NCBI RefSeq assembly: GCF_019710475.1
Contig: NZ_JAJFAX010000001.1
Span: 682,001-746,000, forward strand
Direction: 5' to 3'
Length of the DNA stretch: 64,000 bases
From: Glycomyces sp. TRM65418
GTDB taxonomy: Bacteria; Actinomycetota; Actinomycetes; Mycobacteriales; Micromonosporaceae
Below are positions 28,712-37,876 of this stretch, piece after piece. The notes under the pieces are model-generated. The model ran no database searches. It saw nothing but the letters and a program-made list of their open reading frames with translations, and was not told the origin of the DNA. Position 1 is the first letter of the stretch. Each line of letters begins with the position of its first letter. A program made the translations under genes and the position numbers.

Positions 28712-29737
28712 CTACACGCCGAAGAAGATCTCCGCGTCGGCGTAGCGCTCGACCGGAACGGTCTTGAGCTCGTCGGTGCCCTCGTGGATCGGGATGCGGA
28801 CGACGTTGGTGCCCTGGAGCGCCATCATCTTGCCGAAGTCGCCCTCGTTGACGGCCGCGGCGGCCTCCAGGCCCAGGCGGGTGGCGAGGACACGGTCGAA
28901 CGCGGTCGGCGTGCCGCCGCGCTGCAGGTGGCCCAGGATGATCGCGCGGGTCTCGATCTCGGCCCGCTCCTTGATCTCCTTGGCGACCCAGTCGCCGACG
29001 CCGCCGAGCTTGACGTGCCCGAACGCGTCGACCTCGCCGTCCTTGAGGACCATGCCGGTCTCGGCGTGCGCGCCCTCGGAGACGGCCACGATGGTGGCCT
29101 TGCCCGCGTCCTTGCGCTCCTTCACGAAGTTCGCGACCTTCTCGATGTCGAAGGCGACCTCGGGGATGAGGACGACGTTCGCGCCGCCGGCCATGCCCGC
29201 GTGCAGGGTCATCCAGCCGGCGTGGCGGCCCATGATCTCCACGACGATGCAGCGGTCGTGCGAGTCGGCGGTCGTCCACAGGCGGTCGATCGCCTCGGTG
29301 GCGATGTTGACCGCGGTGTCGAAGCCGAAGGTGTAGTCGGTGCCGGAGAGGTCGTTGTCGATCGTCTTCGGGACGCCGACGCAGTTGACGCCGTCGGCGG
29401 TCAGCTTCGTCGCGACGCCCAGGGTGTCCTCGCCGCCGATCGCGATGAGCGCGTCCACGCCCAGCGCGGCCATGTTCTTCTTGATGGCCTCGACGCCGCC
29501 CTCGATCTTGTAAGGGTTGGTGCGGGAGGAGTGGAGGATGGTGCCGCCCTGGTCGAGGATGTTCTCGACCGTGTCCCAGTCCAGCGGCTGGGTGATGCCC
29601 TCGATCGGGCCCCTCCAGCCGTAGCGGAAGCCCACGAACTCGTGGCCGTATTCCTTGGTGCCCTTGCGGACCGCGGCGCGGATGACCGCGTTGAGACCGG
29701 GGCAGTCGCCGCCGCCGGTGAGCACGCCGATGCGCAT
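28712..29737 (-). CDS. pfp: 6-phosphofructokinase, predicted PPi-dependent
   Basis: Phosphorylates fructose 6-phosphate in glycolysis. Length 341 aa. Family motifs: GVLTGGGDCPGLNA, PKTIDNDL, EIMGRHAGW and GHLQRGG. The phosphoryl-donor site reads GGEDT with Asp104, and PKTIDND with Lys124. In ATP enzymes these are Gly (GGDG/GGEG) and Gly (PGTIDND). Asp104 and Lys124 mark the pyrophosphate-dependent actinobacterial type known from Amycolatopsis methanolica. AGGGAG lies 9 bases before the ATG. Confidence 0.92.
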   Translation of the reverse strand: MRIGVLTGGGDCPGLNAVIRAAVRKGTKEYGHEFVGFRYGWRGPIEGITQPLDWDTVENILDQGGTILHSSRTNPYKIEGGVEAIKKNMAALGVDALIAIGGEDTLGVATKLTADGVNCVGVPKTIDNDLSGTDYTFGFDTAVNIATEAIDRLWTTADSHDRCIVVEIMGRHAGWMTLHAGMAGGANVVLIPEVAFDIEKVANFVKERKDAGKATIVAVSEGAHAETGMVLKDGEVDAFGHVKLGGVGDWVAKEIKERAEIETRAIILGHLQRGGTPTAFDRVLATRLGLEAAAAVNEGDFGKMMALQGTNVVRIPIHEGTDELKTVPVERYADAEIFFGV

Positions 29738-29845
29738 GTTCTAACTCCCTGGAGTGAGGACTGTTAACTGGGCGGCCTCATTGCCGAAACACCGGTCAGC
29801 CTATATCGGGGCCGGACGGCGGGGACCAGGGGTTCCGAGCGGGGC

Positions 29846-30400
29846 CTAGTGGTGGGATTCGACCGGGCCGTAGGCGGCGCGCTGACCGCGGACCGCTTCG
29901 AGGGCCGCCCAGCGGGCCAGGTTGAGCCTCGCGTCGGTGAGGGCGTCGTGCATGTCCGCGTCGGGGGTCACCGGCAGTTCGGGGCGGCCGAGGTCCTCCC
30001 AGCGCTGGCGGAGGTCCTTGGTCATGCGCGGCAGCGCCCGCGGCAGCTCGGGCATCGTGCCCCACAGCTGGGCGAGGACCACGTGGTCGTACGCGCCGAT
30101 CCACGCCCACAGCTCGATCCGCTCCCCCGGGTGGCTGCCGGTCTTCTTCCGCACCGGCGAGACCAGGAACTCGTAGAGCTCGTCGCGGATCGTGGAGCGG
30201 TTCTTCCACAGCGAGCTCGCCGGCGGCGGGAGCTTGTCCAGGACGTTGCGCCGGACCCAGTCGATCGCCCGCGAGGGGTCGAACTCGGTCGACACGGCGT
30301 AGTACTCGCGGCCGTGCTCGTCGACGACCGCGATCGAGACCAGGTCGATCGTGCGCCCGTCCTCGATGAACTCGCAATCGTAGAAGTATCGGTACGCCAC
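29846..30400 (-). CDS. RNase AS-type 3'-5' exoribonuclease
   Basis: A 184-residue DEDD-family exonuclease similar to mycobacterial RNase AS (Rv2179c), which degrades adenylate-rich RNA. First acidic motif is YDCEF (Asp8, Glu10), followed by IDLVSIAVVDEHGREYYA; the middle motif is IGAYDHVVLAQLWG, and the last is DMHDALTDARLN. The ordered acidic residues support an active enzyme. The start is GTG at 30400 with GAAAGG upstream. Confidence 0.9.
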   Translation of the reverse strand: MAYRYFYDCEFIEDGRTIDLVSIAVVDEHGREYYAVSTEFDPSRAIDWVRRNVLDKLPPPASSLWKNRSTIRDELYEFLVSPVRKKTGSHPGERIELWAWIGAYDHVVLAQLWGTMPELPRALPRMTKDLRQRWEDLGRPELPVTPDADMHDALTDARLNLARWAALEAVRGQRAAYGPVESHH

Positions 30401-30728
30401 GCATCGGCCTTTCGTATGATCACGAGCGGTCTCTTCGGACCTTCTTGGCCCGCACCCGTATGTCGCCGGACTGCAGTCGACGCTACGCCATACGATCGGG
30501 CAGCCGAAATCTGACCTCGCAATCCGCACACGCGCGCCGCGATACCGGACAATAGACATGAAAGCACGTAGACTCGATCGTACACTCGGCCGACCGACAA
30601 GTGCACCGTCTGGACACATGACCCAACGGAGCGTGAAGTTTCCGACACTGAGCCCTGTACAACGACGGAAAAGACAGCGATCATCGGAGGGAACCCGCGG
30701 ACCCGGGACCCACCGAAGGGGGAGAACT
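30401..30728. other. 328-base regulatory gap between RNase AS and crp
   Basis: Less GC-rich than its surroundings, between divergent genes, so it must hold both promoters. CGTATG and CATACG half-sites occur at 30412, 30459 and 30490, suggesting a symmetric binding pattern, but I cannot assign a protein. No RNA gene or convincing riboswitch is visible. Confidence 0.4.
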
Positions 30729-31418
30729 ATGGGTGTCAGCCCATCTGAAGACCCGCTTGCAGGCGTCGCCATGTTCGCCGGCCTCGACCCGCAGGCACGG
30801 CGACAGATCGCGGGGGTGGCGGTACAGCGCCACTACCGGCGGGGGCACCTGCTGTTCTTCGAGGGCGAGCCGGGTGAATCGCTCATCATGATCCGCTCCG
30901 GGGCGGTGAGCGTCTTCCGCACCGCGGCCACCGGCGAGCGCGCGATGCTGCACGTGGCGCGCGCCCCGGAAGTGCTCGGCGAGGTCTCCCTGCTGGACGG
31001 ATCGCCCCGGTCGGCCAGCGCGGAGGCCCTGGAGGACACGTCGGCGCTGGCGCTGGCGCGGTCGTCGTTCCTCGAACTGGTGCACGGGAATCCGAAGATG
31101 CTCGACGCGGTGCTGCGTTCGATGGGCATGATCGTGCGGCGGTTGACGGAGCAGTCCTCGGACCACGTGTTCCTGGACCTGCCGGGGCGGGTGGCGAAGA
31201 CGCTGGTGCGGCTCGCCGAGCAGCACGCGTCGCCGATGACCACGATCGAGTTGAACCAGACGCAGCTGGCGGAGATGGCCGGGGGTTCGCGGCAGAGCGT
31301 CAACCAGGCGATCGGGATCTTCGCGAACCGCGGCTGGCTGCGCACCGAGGGGCGCAAGATCGTGGTGGTGGACCTGCCGGCGCTGCGGCGCAGGGCCGGA
31401 TTCGGCGGCGGCGAGTAG
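30729..31418 (+). CDS. Crp/Fnr family transcriptional regulator
   Basis: A 229-residue regulator resembling actinobacterial Crp. The cyclic-nucleotide domain has GEPGESLIMIRSGAVSVF and the phosphate-binding cassette LGEVSLLDGSPRSASAEA with Glu and Arg in place, so cAMP binding is plausible. A long dimer helix and the winged helix (QTQLAEMAGGSRQSVNQAI) follow. The ATG at 30729 has GGGGGAG about 5 bases before it; the frame is open upstream without a better start. Confidence 0.9.
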   Translation: MGVSPSEDPLAGVAMFAGLDPQARRQIAGVAVQRHYRRGHLLFFEGEPGESLIMIRSGAVSVFRTAATGERAMLHVARAPEVLGEVSLLDGSPRSASAEALEDTSALALARSSFLELVHGNPKMLDAVLRSMGMIVRRLTEQSSDHVFLDLPGRVAKTLVRLAEQHASPMTTIELNQTQLAEMAGGSRQSVNQAIGIFANRGWLRTEGRKIVVVDLPALRRRAGFGGGE

Positions 31419-31435
31419 CGCGCTCGGGCGCGGCG

Positions 31436-31471
31436 GGGAACGGCGCGGTCGTCGCGTTCGGGCCGTTGCCC
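31436..31471. terminator. candidate hairpin between crp and plsC
   Basis: GGGAACGGC and GCCGTTGCCC form an imperfect stem around a 17-base loop between convergent genes. Weak as a terminator. Confidence 0.35.
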
Positions 31472-31472
31472 G

Positions 31473-32159
31473 CTACTCCCCCTTCTCTCGTTCCTGTTCT
31501 TTGACCTTGGCGGCGTACTCGTCCACGTAGTCCTGCCCGGACAGGGCCCGCAGGGCGTCCATGACCTCGTCGGTGACGGCCCGTTCGATGAAGCGGTCGC
31601 CCACGAGCTCGCGGTAGCGGTTGAAGTCGAGCGGGGGCCCGAACTTGATCCGGATGCGGCCGAAGCGGGGGATGCGCTTCCCGATCGGTTGCAGTTCACC
31701 GGTGTTGAGCATGGCGACGGGGACGACCACGGACCCGGTCTGGAGGGCGAGGCGGGCGACGCCGGTCTTGCCGCGGTAGAGGCGCCCGTCGGGTGAGCGG
31801 GTGCCTTCGGGGTAGATGCCGAAGAGGCGGCCCTCGGACAGGACCCGTTTGCCGGTGTCGAGGGAGGCGTTGGCGGCTTCGCCGCCGGCCCGGTCGACGG
31901 GGATGGCGCCGACGGCGCTCACGAAGCTGCGCACGAACCAGCCTTTGAAGCCGGTGCCGGTGAAGTACTCCTCCTTGGCGATGAAGGTGACGCGGCGCTT
32001 GACGACCAAGGGCAGGAAGAAGGAGTCGATGACGGCGAGGTGGTTGGAGGCCAGGATCGCGGGCCCTTTCTCGGGCACGTACTCGAGCCCTTCGACCTGC
32101 GGGCGCCACACGGCCCACAGCAGGGCGCCCAGTGTCGCCTTCAATACCCAGTAGATCAC
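31473..32159 (-). CDS. 1-acyl-glycerol-3-phosphate acyltransferase, PlsC family
   Basis: Membrane-associated acyltransferase of phospholipid synthesis. The catalytic HX4D motif is NHLAVID (His40, Asp45), followed by KEEYF and the glycerophosphate-binding IYPEGTRSPDGRLYRGKTG; VPVAMLNTGELQP is the fourth block. N-terminal helix VIYWVLKATLGALLWAVW anchors it. GTG at 32159 gives 228 aa, the usual length; longer frames add unrelated sequence. The C-terminus is strongly charged. Confidence 0.92.
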   Translation of the reverse strand: MIYWVLKATLGALLWAVWRPQVEGLEYVPEKGPAILASNHLAVIDSFFLPLVVKRRVTFIAKEEYFTGTGFKGWFVRSFVSAVGAIPVDRAGGEAANASLDTGKRVLSEGRLFGIYPEGTRSPDGRLYRGKTGVARLALQTGSVVVPVAMLNTGELQPIGKRIPRFGRIRIKFGPPLDFNRYRELVGDRFIERAVTDEVMDALRALSGQDYVDEYAAKVKEQEREKGE

Positions 32160-32380
32160 GCGCTCAAGCGTATCGGTACCGGTCAATCCCCAGCGCGGCG
32201 AACACTTCCGAGGGCCGTATCGGGGCGCGAAGCGCCGCCCGCGCGGTGGCGGGCGTCGGCGGCCCCGTGCGAGAATGGGCGGGCGGCGCGAAACGGGGCC
32301 GACCGGCCCCGGCGAAGCTTGCGAGCCATGAGGCTGGTCTGGCGAAACGCGCTTCATCAGTCGGCGATCCGGGAGGCGAC

Positions 32381-33223
32381 GTGACGATCGATTCCGAGGA
32401 GTTCGCGTTCGACCTCGGCCCTGAGGCCAAGGCGACGATGCTGCTCTGCCACGGGTTCACCTCGGATCCGGCGAGCGTGCTGCCGTGGGGCGAGCACCTG
32501 CGGGACGCGGGCTTCAACGTGATCGCGCCGCTGCTCCCCGGGCACGGCGACACGTGGCAGGTGCTGGCGAAGGCGACGTGGCAGCAGTGGTACGCCCGGC
32601 TCGAAGAGGCCTTGGGCGAGGCGCTGGCGCTGGGTCGGCCGGTGTTCGCGGGCGGCCTGTCGATGGGCGGCTCGCTGGCGCTGCGGCTGGCGGAGCTGCG
32701 CGGAGCGGACCTGGCCGGGCTGGTGCTGGTGAATCCGGCGATCTTCGACGAGAAGCCGCACGGGTTCTTGGCGCCGGTCCTGCGGTACGTCATGCCGAGT
32801 GTGCCCGCGATCGGCTCGGACCTGAACAAGCCCGATGTGCGGGAGCGGACCACCGCGCGCACCCCGGTGGCCGCGTACGCGTCGCTGCGGAAGCTGTGGA
32901 AGGTGACGCGGCCGGAGCTGGCGCGGGTCACGGTGCCGCTGCGGATCTTCACGAGCGCCCAGGACCATGTGGTGCACCCGCGCAACAGCGCGGTCATCCG
33001 GGCGGGCGTGCGGTCCAAGGACGTCGAGTCGACGGTGCTGCCGCGCAGCTTCCATGTGGCGACGCTCGACTACGACGCCGAGACGATCTTCACCGGGAGT
33101 GTCGAGTTCATGAACCGGCAGCTGGCAAAGGCGCGGAGCGGCCCTGAGGCGCCCGCCTCGAGCGCGCCTGAGGCACAGGTGGGCGGCGCGCCTGAGGCTC
33201 CCACGCGGGGGCGCAATGACTGA
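32381..33223 (+). CDS. alpha/beta hydrolase, carboxylesterase type
   Basis: A 280-residue serine hydrolase like Est30-type carboxylesterases. Oxyanion HGF at 24-26, nucleophile Ser94 in GGLSMGGS, Asp in TSAQDHVV and His in SFHVATLD complete the triad. GTG at 32381 follows GGGAGG. The last 28 residues repeat the motif (G/A)PEA three times, from imperfect DNA repeats, and look disordered. The stop overlaps the next gene by 8 bases. Confidence 0.88.
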   Translation: MTIDSEEFAFDLGPEAKATMLLCHGFTSDPASVLPWGEHLRDAGFNVIAPLLPGHGDTWQVLAKATWQQWYARLEEALGEALALGRPVFAGGLSMGGSLALRLAELRGADLAGLVLVNPAIFDEKPHGFLAPVLRYVMPSVPAIGSDLNKPDVRERTTARTPVAAYASLRKLWKVTRPELARVTVPLRIFTSAQDHVVHPRNSAVIRAGVRSKDVESTVLPRSFHVATLDYDAETIFTGSVEFMNRQLAKARSGPEAPASSAPEAQVGGAPEAPTRGRND

Positions 33224-33713
33224 GCGCGGGGACGAGCCCGAAAGCAGCGAGCAGGAGAACGGCCGCGAAGGCGGCGAGCTGCGTCCGGAGGACGTGGACC
33301 GGCGGTTCAACGAGCTCATCAAGGGCCTGGGCGACGAGCCCGGACTGACGGCGGGCCCGGGCACTGAGGATTTCTCCGCCGAGCCCGTGTCGAAGACGCC
33401 CCAGGTCACGCCGTCGCCCTCCGATGAGGAGCCGACGCTGCTGGAGCTGTGGGACGCGGAGCTGCCGGATGACGACGAGGACGACTACGTGCCGCCGGAA
33501 CCCCCGCCGATGCCGTGGCCGAGCCTGCCGGCGGTCGGCGGGGTGCTCATGATCGTGGGCGGCCTGGCGCTGCTGGTGAACCCCGGCATGGCTCCGTTGG
33601 GGACGAATCCGGGCCGACTGGTCGGGTTCGTGGCGTTCCTGATCGGCGTGTGGCTGCTCATCAGCCGCCTGCGCCCGGACAAGGACGACACCGACGACGG
33701 CGCGGTGGTCTGA
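33216..33713 (+). CDS. acidic protein with C-terminal membrane hairpin
   Basis: A 165-residue protein: residues 1-100 are acidic, disordered and Pro/Glu/Asp-rich (DDDEDDYVPPEPPPMPWP), then two membrane helices (about 105-122 and 134-152) enclosing NPGMAPLGTNPG, and a charged tail. Such proteins are widespread in Actinobacteria with no known function. Translationally coupled to the upstream hydrolase, which suggests a shared role at the membrane. Confidence 0.8.
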   Translation: MTERGDEPESSEQENGREGGELRPEDVDRRFNELIKGLGDEPGLTAGPGTEDFSAEPVSKTPQVTPSPSDEEPTLLELWDAELPDDDEDDYVPPEPPPMPWPSLPAVGGVLMIVGGLALLVNPGMAPLGTNPGRLVGFVAFLIGVWLLISRLRPDKDDTDDGAVV

Positions 33714-33931
33714 CCCGAACGGGTGAAATCGCCGCGGCGGATCCGCCGAGCCGGCTTCGGGTCGCCGCCGCGGCCTCGACGGCCGCGCACGCTCGCGGAG
33801 CCGTCGATGTGCGGCGTGCGCCCGGCGTCGCTCGGGACGGGGCCGGTCGCCTCGTGTTCAGCGAGCGGCCGTCGGCTCGCATCGCCGTTCCACCGCTCAG
33901 TGCGCTCGCGTCCAGCGAGCGCCCGAAGCGG

Positions 33932-34561
33932 TCACTTCTTGCCGTCGAGCCAGGACAGGACGGCGTCCAGGATGCCCTCGGCCGCGGCGCCCTTGAACAC
34001 CTCGTCGGGCGAGCCCGCGAACGTCAGCGGCGCGGTCCCGTACGCCTCCGTGACCGCCTGGGCCTCCTTCGACTGCGCCTCGGACTCGCTCACCACCAGC
34101 AGGATCGGCGGGCCGCCCACGGGCTTCGGCGGCTGCTTCGGGAACCGCTGCGGCGAGACGAGCACCAGCCCAGCGGCCGGATAGCGGCCCGCGGCCAGCG
34201 CCGCCCACGCCGCGCCCTCGCGGTGTCCGATGAGGACCGCCTGGCGCGGCACGGTGACCGCCGCCTGCACCACGTCGTGGGTGAAGGCCTCGACGCCGCC
34301 CTCGGCGGCGGGGGTGCCCCCTTGGCCGCGGACGCTCACGGCCGCGGCGTATCGCCCGGAGGTGGCGATCCGCTTGAGCCACAAGGCGTTGAACGCGGCG
34401 GCCCCGGCCGGGTCGTCGGTGCAGCAGAGCACCGGGCTGGCCTCGGGGTCGTCCTTGATGTCGATGTCGAAGAGGTCGGCGGGCTCGAAGACGGCGATCT
34501 CGCGCCGGACCGGGGCCGGCTCGGGGGTGCGGGCGCGCCGGACCCAGGCGGTGAGGCTCAT
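33932..34561 (-). CDS. alpha/beta-hydrolase-like protein without nucleophile
   Basis: A 209-residue protein with alpha/beta-hydrolase layout: YAAAVSVRGQGGT in the oxyanion region, QAVLIGHREGAAWAALAAG at the nucleophile elbow, and VSPQRF with later SPDEVFKGAAAEGILDAVLSWL. The elbow GxSxG reads G-H-R-E-G: Arg114 replaces the catalytic serine, so it is probably not a hydrolase. The start overlaps the flavin monooxygenase stop (ATGA), suggesting a partner or binding role. A very long frame runs upstream but is antisense shadow. Confidence 0.7.
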   Translation of the reverse strand: MSLTAWVRRARTPEPAPVRREIAVFEPADLFDIDIKDDPEASPVLCCTDDPAGAAAFNALWLKRIATSGRYAAAVSVRGQGGTPAAEGGVEAFTHDVVQAAVTVPRQAVLIGHREGAAWAALAAGRYPAAGLVLVSPQRFPKQPPKPVGGPPILLVVSESEAQSKEAQAVTEAYGTAPLTFAGSPDEVFKGAAAEGILDAVLSWLDGKK

Positions 34562-35913
34562 TTGGCGGGCTCCTGTTCGAGGATGTCGATGATGCGGCCC
34601 AGGCTGGCCAGGTACTCCTCGGCGTCCACGGCGAGCCGGTGGCGCGGCGAGGCGCCGCCCGACTCGACCTCGTACTGGTCCGACTCCGCGACGACCTGCC
34701 GGCGGAAGTTCGCGGCGCGCTCGGGGTCGCCCTTGCGCACGTGCAGCCAGTGGGCGATGGCGTGGGTCTGCCAGTGGACGATCGGCAGGACCCCGACGCC
34801 GGGTTCGACGAGCCCGGCCACGGCGAGCGTCTCCGCCCGCGGGGAGAACATGCGCGCGTACAGCTTCGGGTAGGGCGAGTCGCCTTCGACGCCGAGCAGC
34901 TTCGGCTTGACGAGGGTGATCTTCGGGGCGTAGCCGGTGGCGAGGACGACCAGGTCGGGGCGCATCTCGGTGCCGTCGGCGAAGGTGACGTCGAAGCCGT
35001 CGAAGCGGGCGATGTCGCCGCGGCGGCGGATGGAGCCGTCGCCGACGTGTTCGAGGTAGCGGCCGTTGCGGACGGGCTCCTCGCCGGCGGAGCCGGGACC
35101 GGGCGCCTCGATGCCCATGCGGGCGGCGAGCCGTCCGGGTCCCTTGAGGAGCCGGTCGGTCAGGAAGCGGCGCAGGAACTTCGGACGGCCGCCGATGCGG
35201 GCGAGCGCGAAGTCGGTGGGCTCGCCTCCGAGGTACTTGGGCAGATGCGGGGTGTCGCGGCGGACGGAGTGGACGCAGCCGGCCGCGTTGACGGCGGCCT
35301 CGCAGGCGATGTCGACGCCGGAGTTGCCGCCGCCGACGACGAGGACCTGCTTGCCGCGCAGCCGCGACGCGTCCTTGAGCTGCGAGGAGTGGAGGACGGT
35401 GCCGCGGAAGTCCTCCTGCCCGGGGTAGGCGGGCAGGTTGGGCGCCCAGTGGTGGCCGGTCGCGATGATGACCGCGCCGTAGCGCAGGCGGCGGGCGGCG
35501 CTGCCGGCGGCGGGCTTGACGACCACTTCGAAGCGGGAGCCCTCGACCGTGTCGATCTGGGAGATCTCCGAGCCGTACCAGATGTGCTCGGAGAGGCCGA
35601 AGTGCTTGGCGTAGGCCGTCAGGTACTCGAGCATCTGGGCCGCGGACGGGTAGTCGGGCCAGTCGTCCGGCATCGGGAAGTCCGGGATCTCCGTCTGGGA
35701 CCGGGACGTGACCAGGTGGGTGTTGGGGTAGAGGGGGCTGTGCTGGTTCTGGGGGTTCCACAGGCCGCCGAGAACGGTGTCCCGTTCGTAGCAGTCCACT
35801 TCGAAGCCGTTCTCGCGGAGGTTCTTGACCGCGATGAGGCCGGACGCCCCGGCGCCGATCACGCAGACGGCCTCGCCGCGGTCGTAGGCGGCTTGGGAGG
35901 AGTACTCCTGCAA
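34558..35913 (-). CDS. flavin-containing monooxygenase (class B)
   Basis: NADPH- and FAD-dependent monooxygenase, 451 aa from the TTG at 35913 (AAGGAGA 8 bases upstream); an ATG at 35937 lacks a ribosome site. FAD motif VIGAGASG (residues 18-25), ATGHHWAPNLP, the FMO signature-like FRGTVLHSSQLKD, NADPH motif VVGGGNSGVD and LATGY are present. It could oxidise an N or S atom or perform Baeyer-Villiger chemistry; the signature is nearer to FMOs. Divergent from a P450. Confidence 0.9.
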   Translation of the reverse strand: MQEYSSQAAYDRGEAVCVIGAGASGLIAVKNLRENGFEVDCYERDTVLGGLWNPQNQHSPLYPNTHLVTSRSQTEIPDFPMPDDWPDYPSAAQMLEYLTAYAKHFGLSEHIWYGSEISQIDTVEGSRFEVVVKPAAGSAARRLRYGAVIIATGHHWAPNLPAYPGQEDFRGTVLHSSQLKDASRLRGKQVLVVGGGNSGVDIACEAAVNAAGCVHSVRRDTPHLPKYLGGEPTDFALARIGGRPKFLRRFLTDRLLKGPGRLAARMGIEAPGPGSAGEEPVRNGRYLEHVGDGSIRRRGDIARFDGFDVTFADGTEMRPDLVVLATGYAPKITLVKPKLLGVEGDSPYPKLYARMFSPRAETLAVAGLVEPGVGVLPIVHWQTHAIAHWLHVRKGDPERAANFRRQVVAESDQYEVESGGASPRHRLAVDAEEYLASLGRIIDILEQEPAK

Positions 35914-36061
35914 GGGACGGTCTCCTTCGATGGGCATGCATTCGTGTGCCGGACGGCGGCTCCCCGGGGTCCCGCCGGGGGGCGGGGCGCGGGGCACCGA
36001 AAGACTGAGAGCAGATTACCGTGAACGGGACTCGTACTTTCGGGGGAGGTAGGCTGCGCGC

Positions 36062-37183
36062 GTGCTCTTCGAGCTGTGGAAACATCCCCGACCCGACGCC
36101 GCGGTCTTCCGCCGCGACGGGCAGGTGGTGGTGGCCTCGCACCGGCTCGCCAAACAGGTGCTGACCGACCGCGAGCGGTTCTCGGCCGCGAACGCGCTCG
36201 ACGCGGTCACCCCGATCCCGGCGGCGTCGCTGCGGGAGCTGACGCGGCACCGGTTCCGTCTCCCTGCGACGTTGGCGAACAACGACACCGAGACGCACGA
36301 GCACATCCGGGCGAGTTTCGGGGCGGTCTTCGCGCCCGCGAACGTGGAGGCGCTGCGGCCGTGGCTGCACGGTCTCGCCCGCCGCACCGCGGCCGGGGTC
36401 GCGTGGCGGCTCCGCACCGGGGCGACGGTGGACCTGGACGCGGCGGTGTCCTCGGAGATCCCGCTGGCGGCGCTGGCGCGGCTGCTGGGACTGGAGGTCG
36501 AGGCGACCGGAGCGGTCAAGCGGTTCAGCCGTGCGGCGCTGGAACTCTTCTGGGGCGACCCGACCGCGGAACGCCAGCGCGAGCTCGCCGCGGTGGTGGG
36601 GCCGTTCCATGCGCTGCTGCGCGGCTGGACGGCCGAGTCGTCGGGGGCGACGCGGGCGCTGCTGGACGCGTACGGCGAGGACGCCGCGACGGCGGCGCTG
36701 TTCTTCCTCCTCGTCGCCGGCCAGGAGACGACCTCGCAGTTCCTGACGCTGCTGCTGCATCGGCTGATCGAGGAGCCGGACCTGCTCGATGCGGACCCGG
36801 CCGCGGTGGTCGAGGAGGGGCTGCGGCTCCTGCCGCCGATCACGTCGTGGCGGCGGGTCGTGAAGCGGGACACCGACATCGGGGGCGTGCCGGTCCGGGC
36901 GGGCGAGTCGGTCCTGGTCTGGTTGGCGGCGGCCGGTGTGGACGAAGGCGTGGCCGAGTGCCCGGCGGCGATGGCGCCCGGCCAGCGGGGATCGCGACGG
37001 CACTTGGCGTTCGGCGCGGGAGCCCACCGCTGCCTGGGGAGTCAGCTCTCCAGAATGGAGGCCGAGGTGGTGGTCGCCGAGCTGGCGCCGCTCCTCCCCC
37101 GGTGCGCGGTGGTCGCGGCTCCGGTGAGCGAGCCGAACCTGTCCTTCCGGATGCCGAGCCCGCTGCTGGTCCGCCGCCGCTGA
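36062..37183 (+). CDS. cytochrome P450
   Basis: Soluble bacterial P450, 373 aa, slightly short for the family (usually about 400). I-helix AGQETT at 219-224, EEGLR as the ExxR motif, RRVVKRD, and haem-binding FGAGAHRCLG with ligand Cys324. GTG at 36062 has GGGGGAGG upstream. The region between the ExxR and the cysteine is compact, without the usual FxxGDRV(Y)FxxAN-type length. Substrate unknown; it may act with the divergent monooxygenase. Confidence 0.9.
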   Translation: MLFELWKHPRPDAAVFRRDGQVVVASHRLAKQVLTDRERFSAANALDAVTPIPAASLRELTRHRFRLPATLANNDTETHEHIRASFGAVFAPANVEALRPWLHGLARRTAAGVAWRLRTGATVDLDAAVSSEIPLAALARLLGLEVEATGAVKRFSRAALELFWGDPTAERQRELAAVVGPFHALLRGWTAESSGATRALLDAYGEDAATAALFFLLVAGQETTSQFLTLLLHRLIEEPDLLDADPAAVVEEGLRLLPPITSWRRVVKRDTDIGGVPVRAGESVLVWLAAAGVDEGVAECPAAMAPGQRGSRRHLAFGAGAHRCLGSQLSRMEAEVVVAELAPLLPRCAVVAAPVSEPNLSFRMPSPLLVRRR

Positions 37184-37264
37184 GCCGGATGCCGGTCCTG
37201 GCCGACCGCCGCTGCGGACGTAAATCGCCTTGTGGCGCAATCGCAGTGGTGGGAGGCTACCGGG

Positions 37265-37798
37265 ATGCGCGAATTCCAGGACTTCCGCCAGCGTGCCGCC
37301 GCCTACGTCATGCGACGAGCCCCCGAACGAGCCGGGATCGAGGTCCTGGTGATCCTGCATCGCGACGCCCCGGAAGCGGGCGTGCAGGTGCCGGGCGGCG
37401 GGGCGCACGCGCACGAGACGATCGGCGAGGCGGCGATCCGCGAGGCCCGGGAGGAGACCGGCGTCCGGGGCCTCGTGTTCGGGGAGGCGTTGGGCAACAT
37501 GCTTCTGCGCGCCCCCGTGTACGAACACGGCCACCAGGTGACGACCTACTGCTGGCTGCGCTCGGACGACGCGCGGGACGCCTGGGACCACACGGTGGTC
37601 AGCACCGACGAGGACGACGGCGAGCGGATGCGCTGCGAGTTCCGCCCGGTCGGAGCGGCGGGCATCGACTTCGAGATGGACCGCTTCCTGCCGCAGGCCG
37701 CCGCCCGCTTCGCCGCCGCGTTCCCGGTCGAGGCCTTGGCGGAGGGCGCTGCGGAGGCGGTGCGAGCGCCGGGGGTAGCGGCGCCCGCACCGCATTGA
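37265..37798 (+). CDS. NUDIX hydrolase
   Basis: The ATG at 37265 (GGGAGG 8 bases upstream) gives 177 aa. The NUDIX box reads GGAHAHETIGEAAIREAREETG, matching Gx5Ex7REUxEExGU with all glutamates present. Surrounding QVPGGG and MRCEFRPVG are typical. The C-terminal 25 residues are Ala-rich. It hydrolyses a nucleoside diphosphate linked to X; the substrate cannot be told. Confidence 0.88.
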   Translation: MREFQDFRQRAAAYVMRRAPERAGIEVLVILHRDAPEAGVQVPGGGAHAHETIGEAAIREAREETGVRGLVFGEALGNMLLRAPVYEHGHQVTTYCWLRSDDARDAWDHTVVSTDEDDGERMRCEFRPVGAAGIDFEMDRFLPQAAARFAAAFPVEALAEGAAEAVRAPGVAAPAPH

Positions 37799-37876
37799 AT
37801 CGGCGCCTGTCGGCCGGTTCGCTGACAAGGTAGCCCGAGCCGTCCACAGAGGGCCGCCGCTCTCGGTGCGGTCGCG

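Noticed and set aside
30401-30728. Possible riboswitch in the crp leader
   Set aside because: No match to a riboswitch core that I could support by eye; described only as a regulatory gap.
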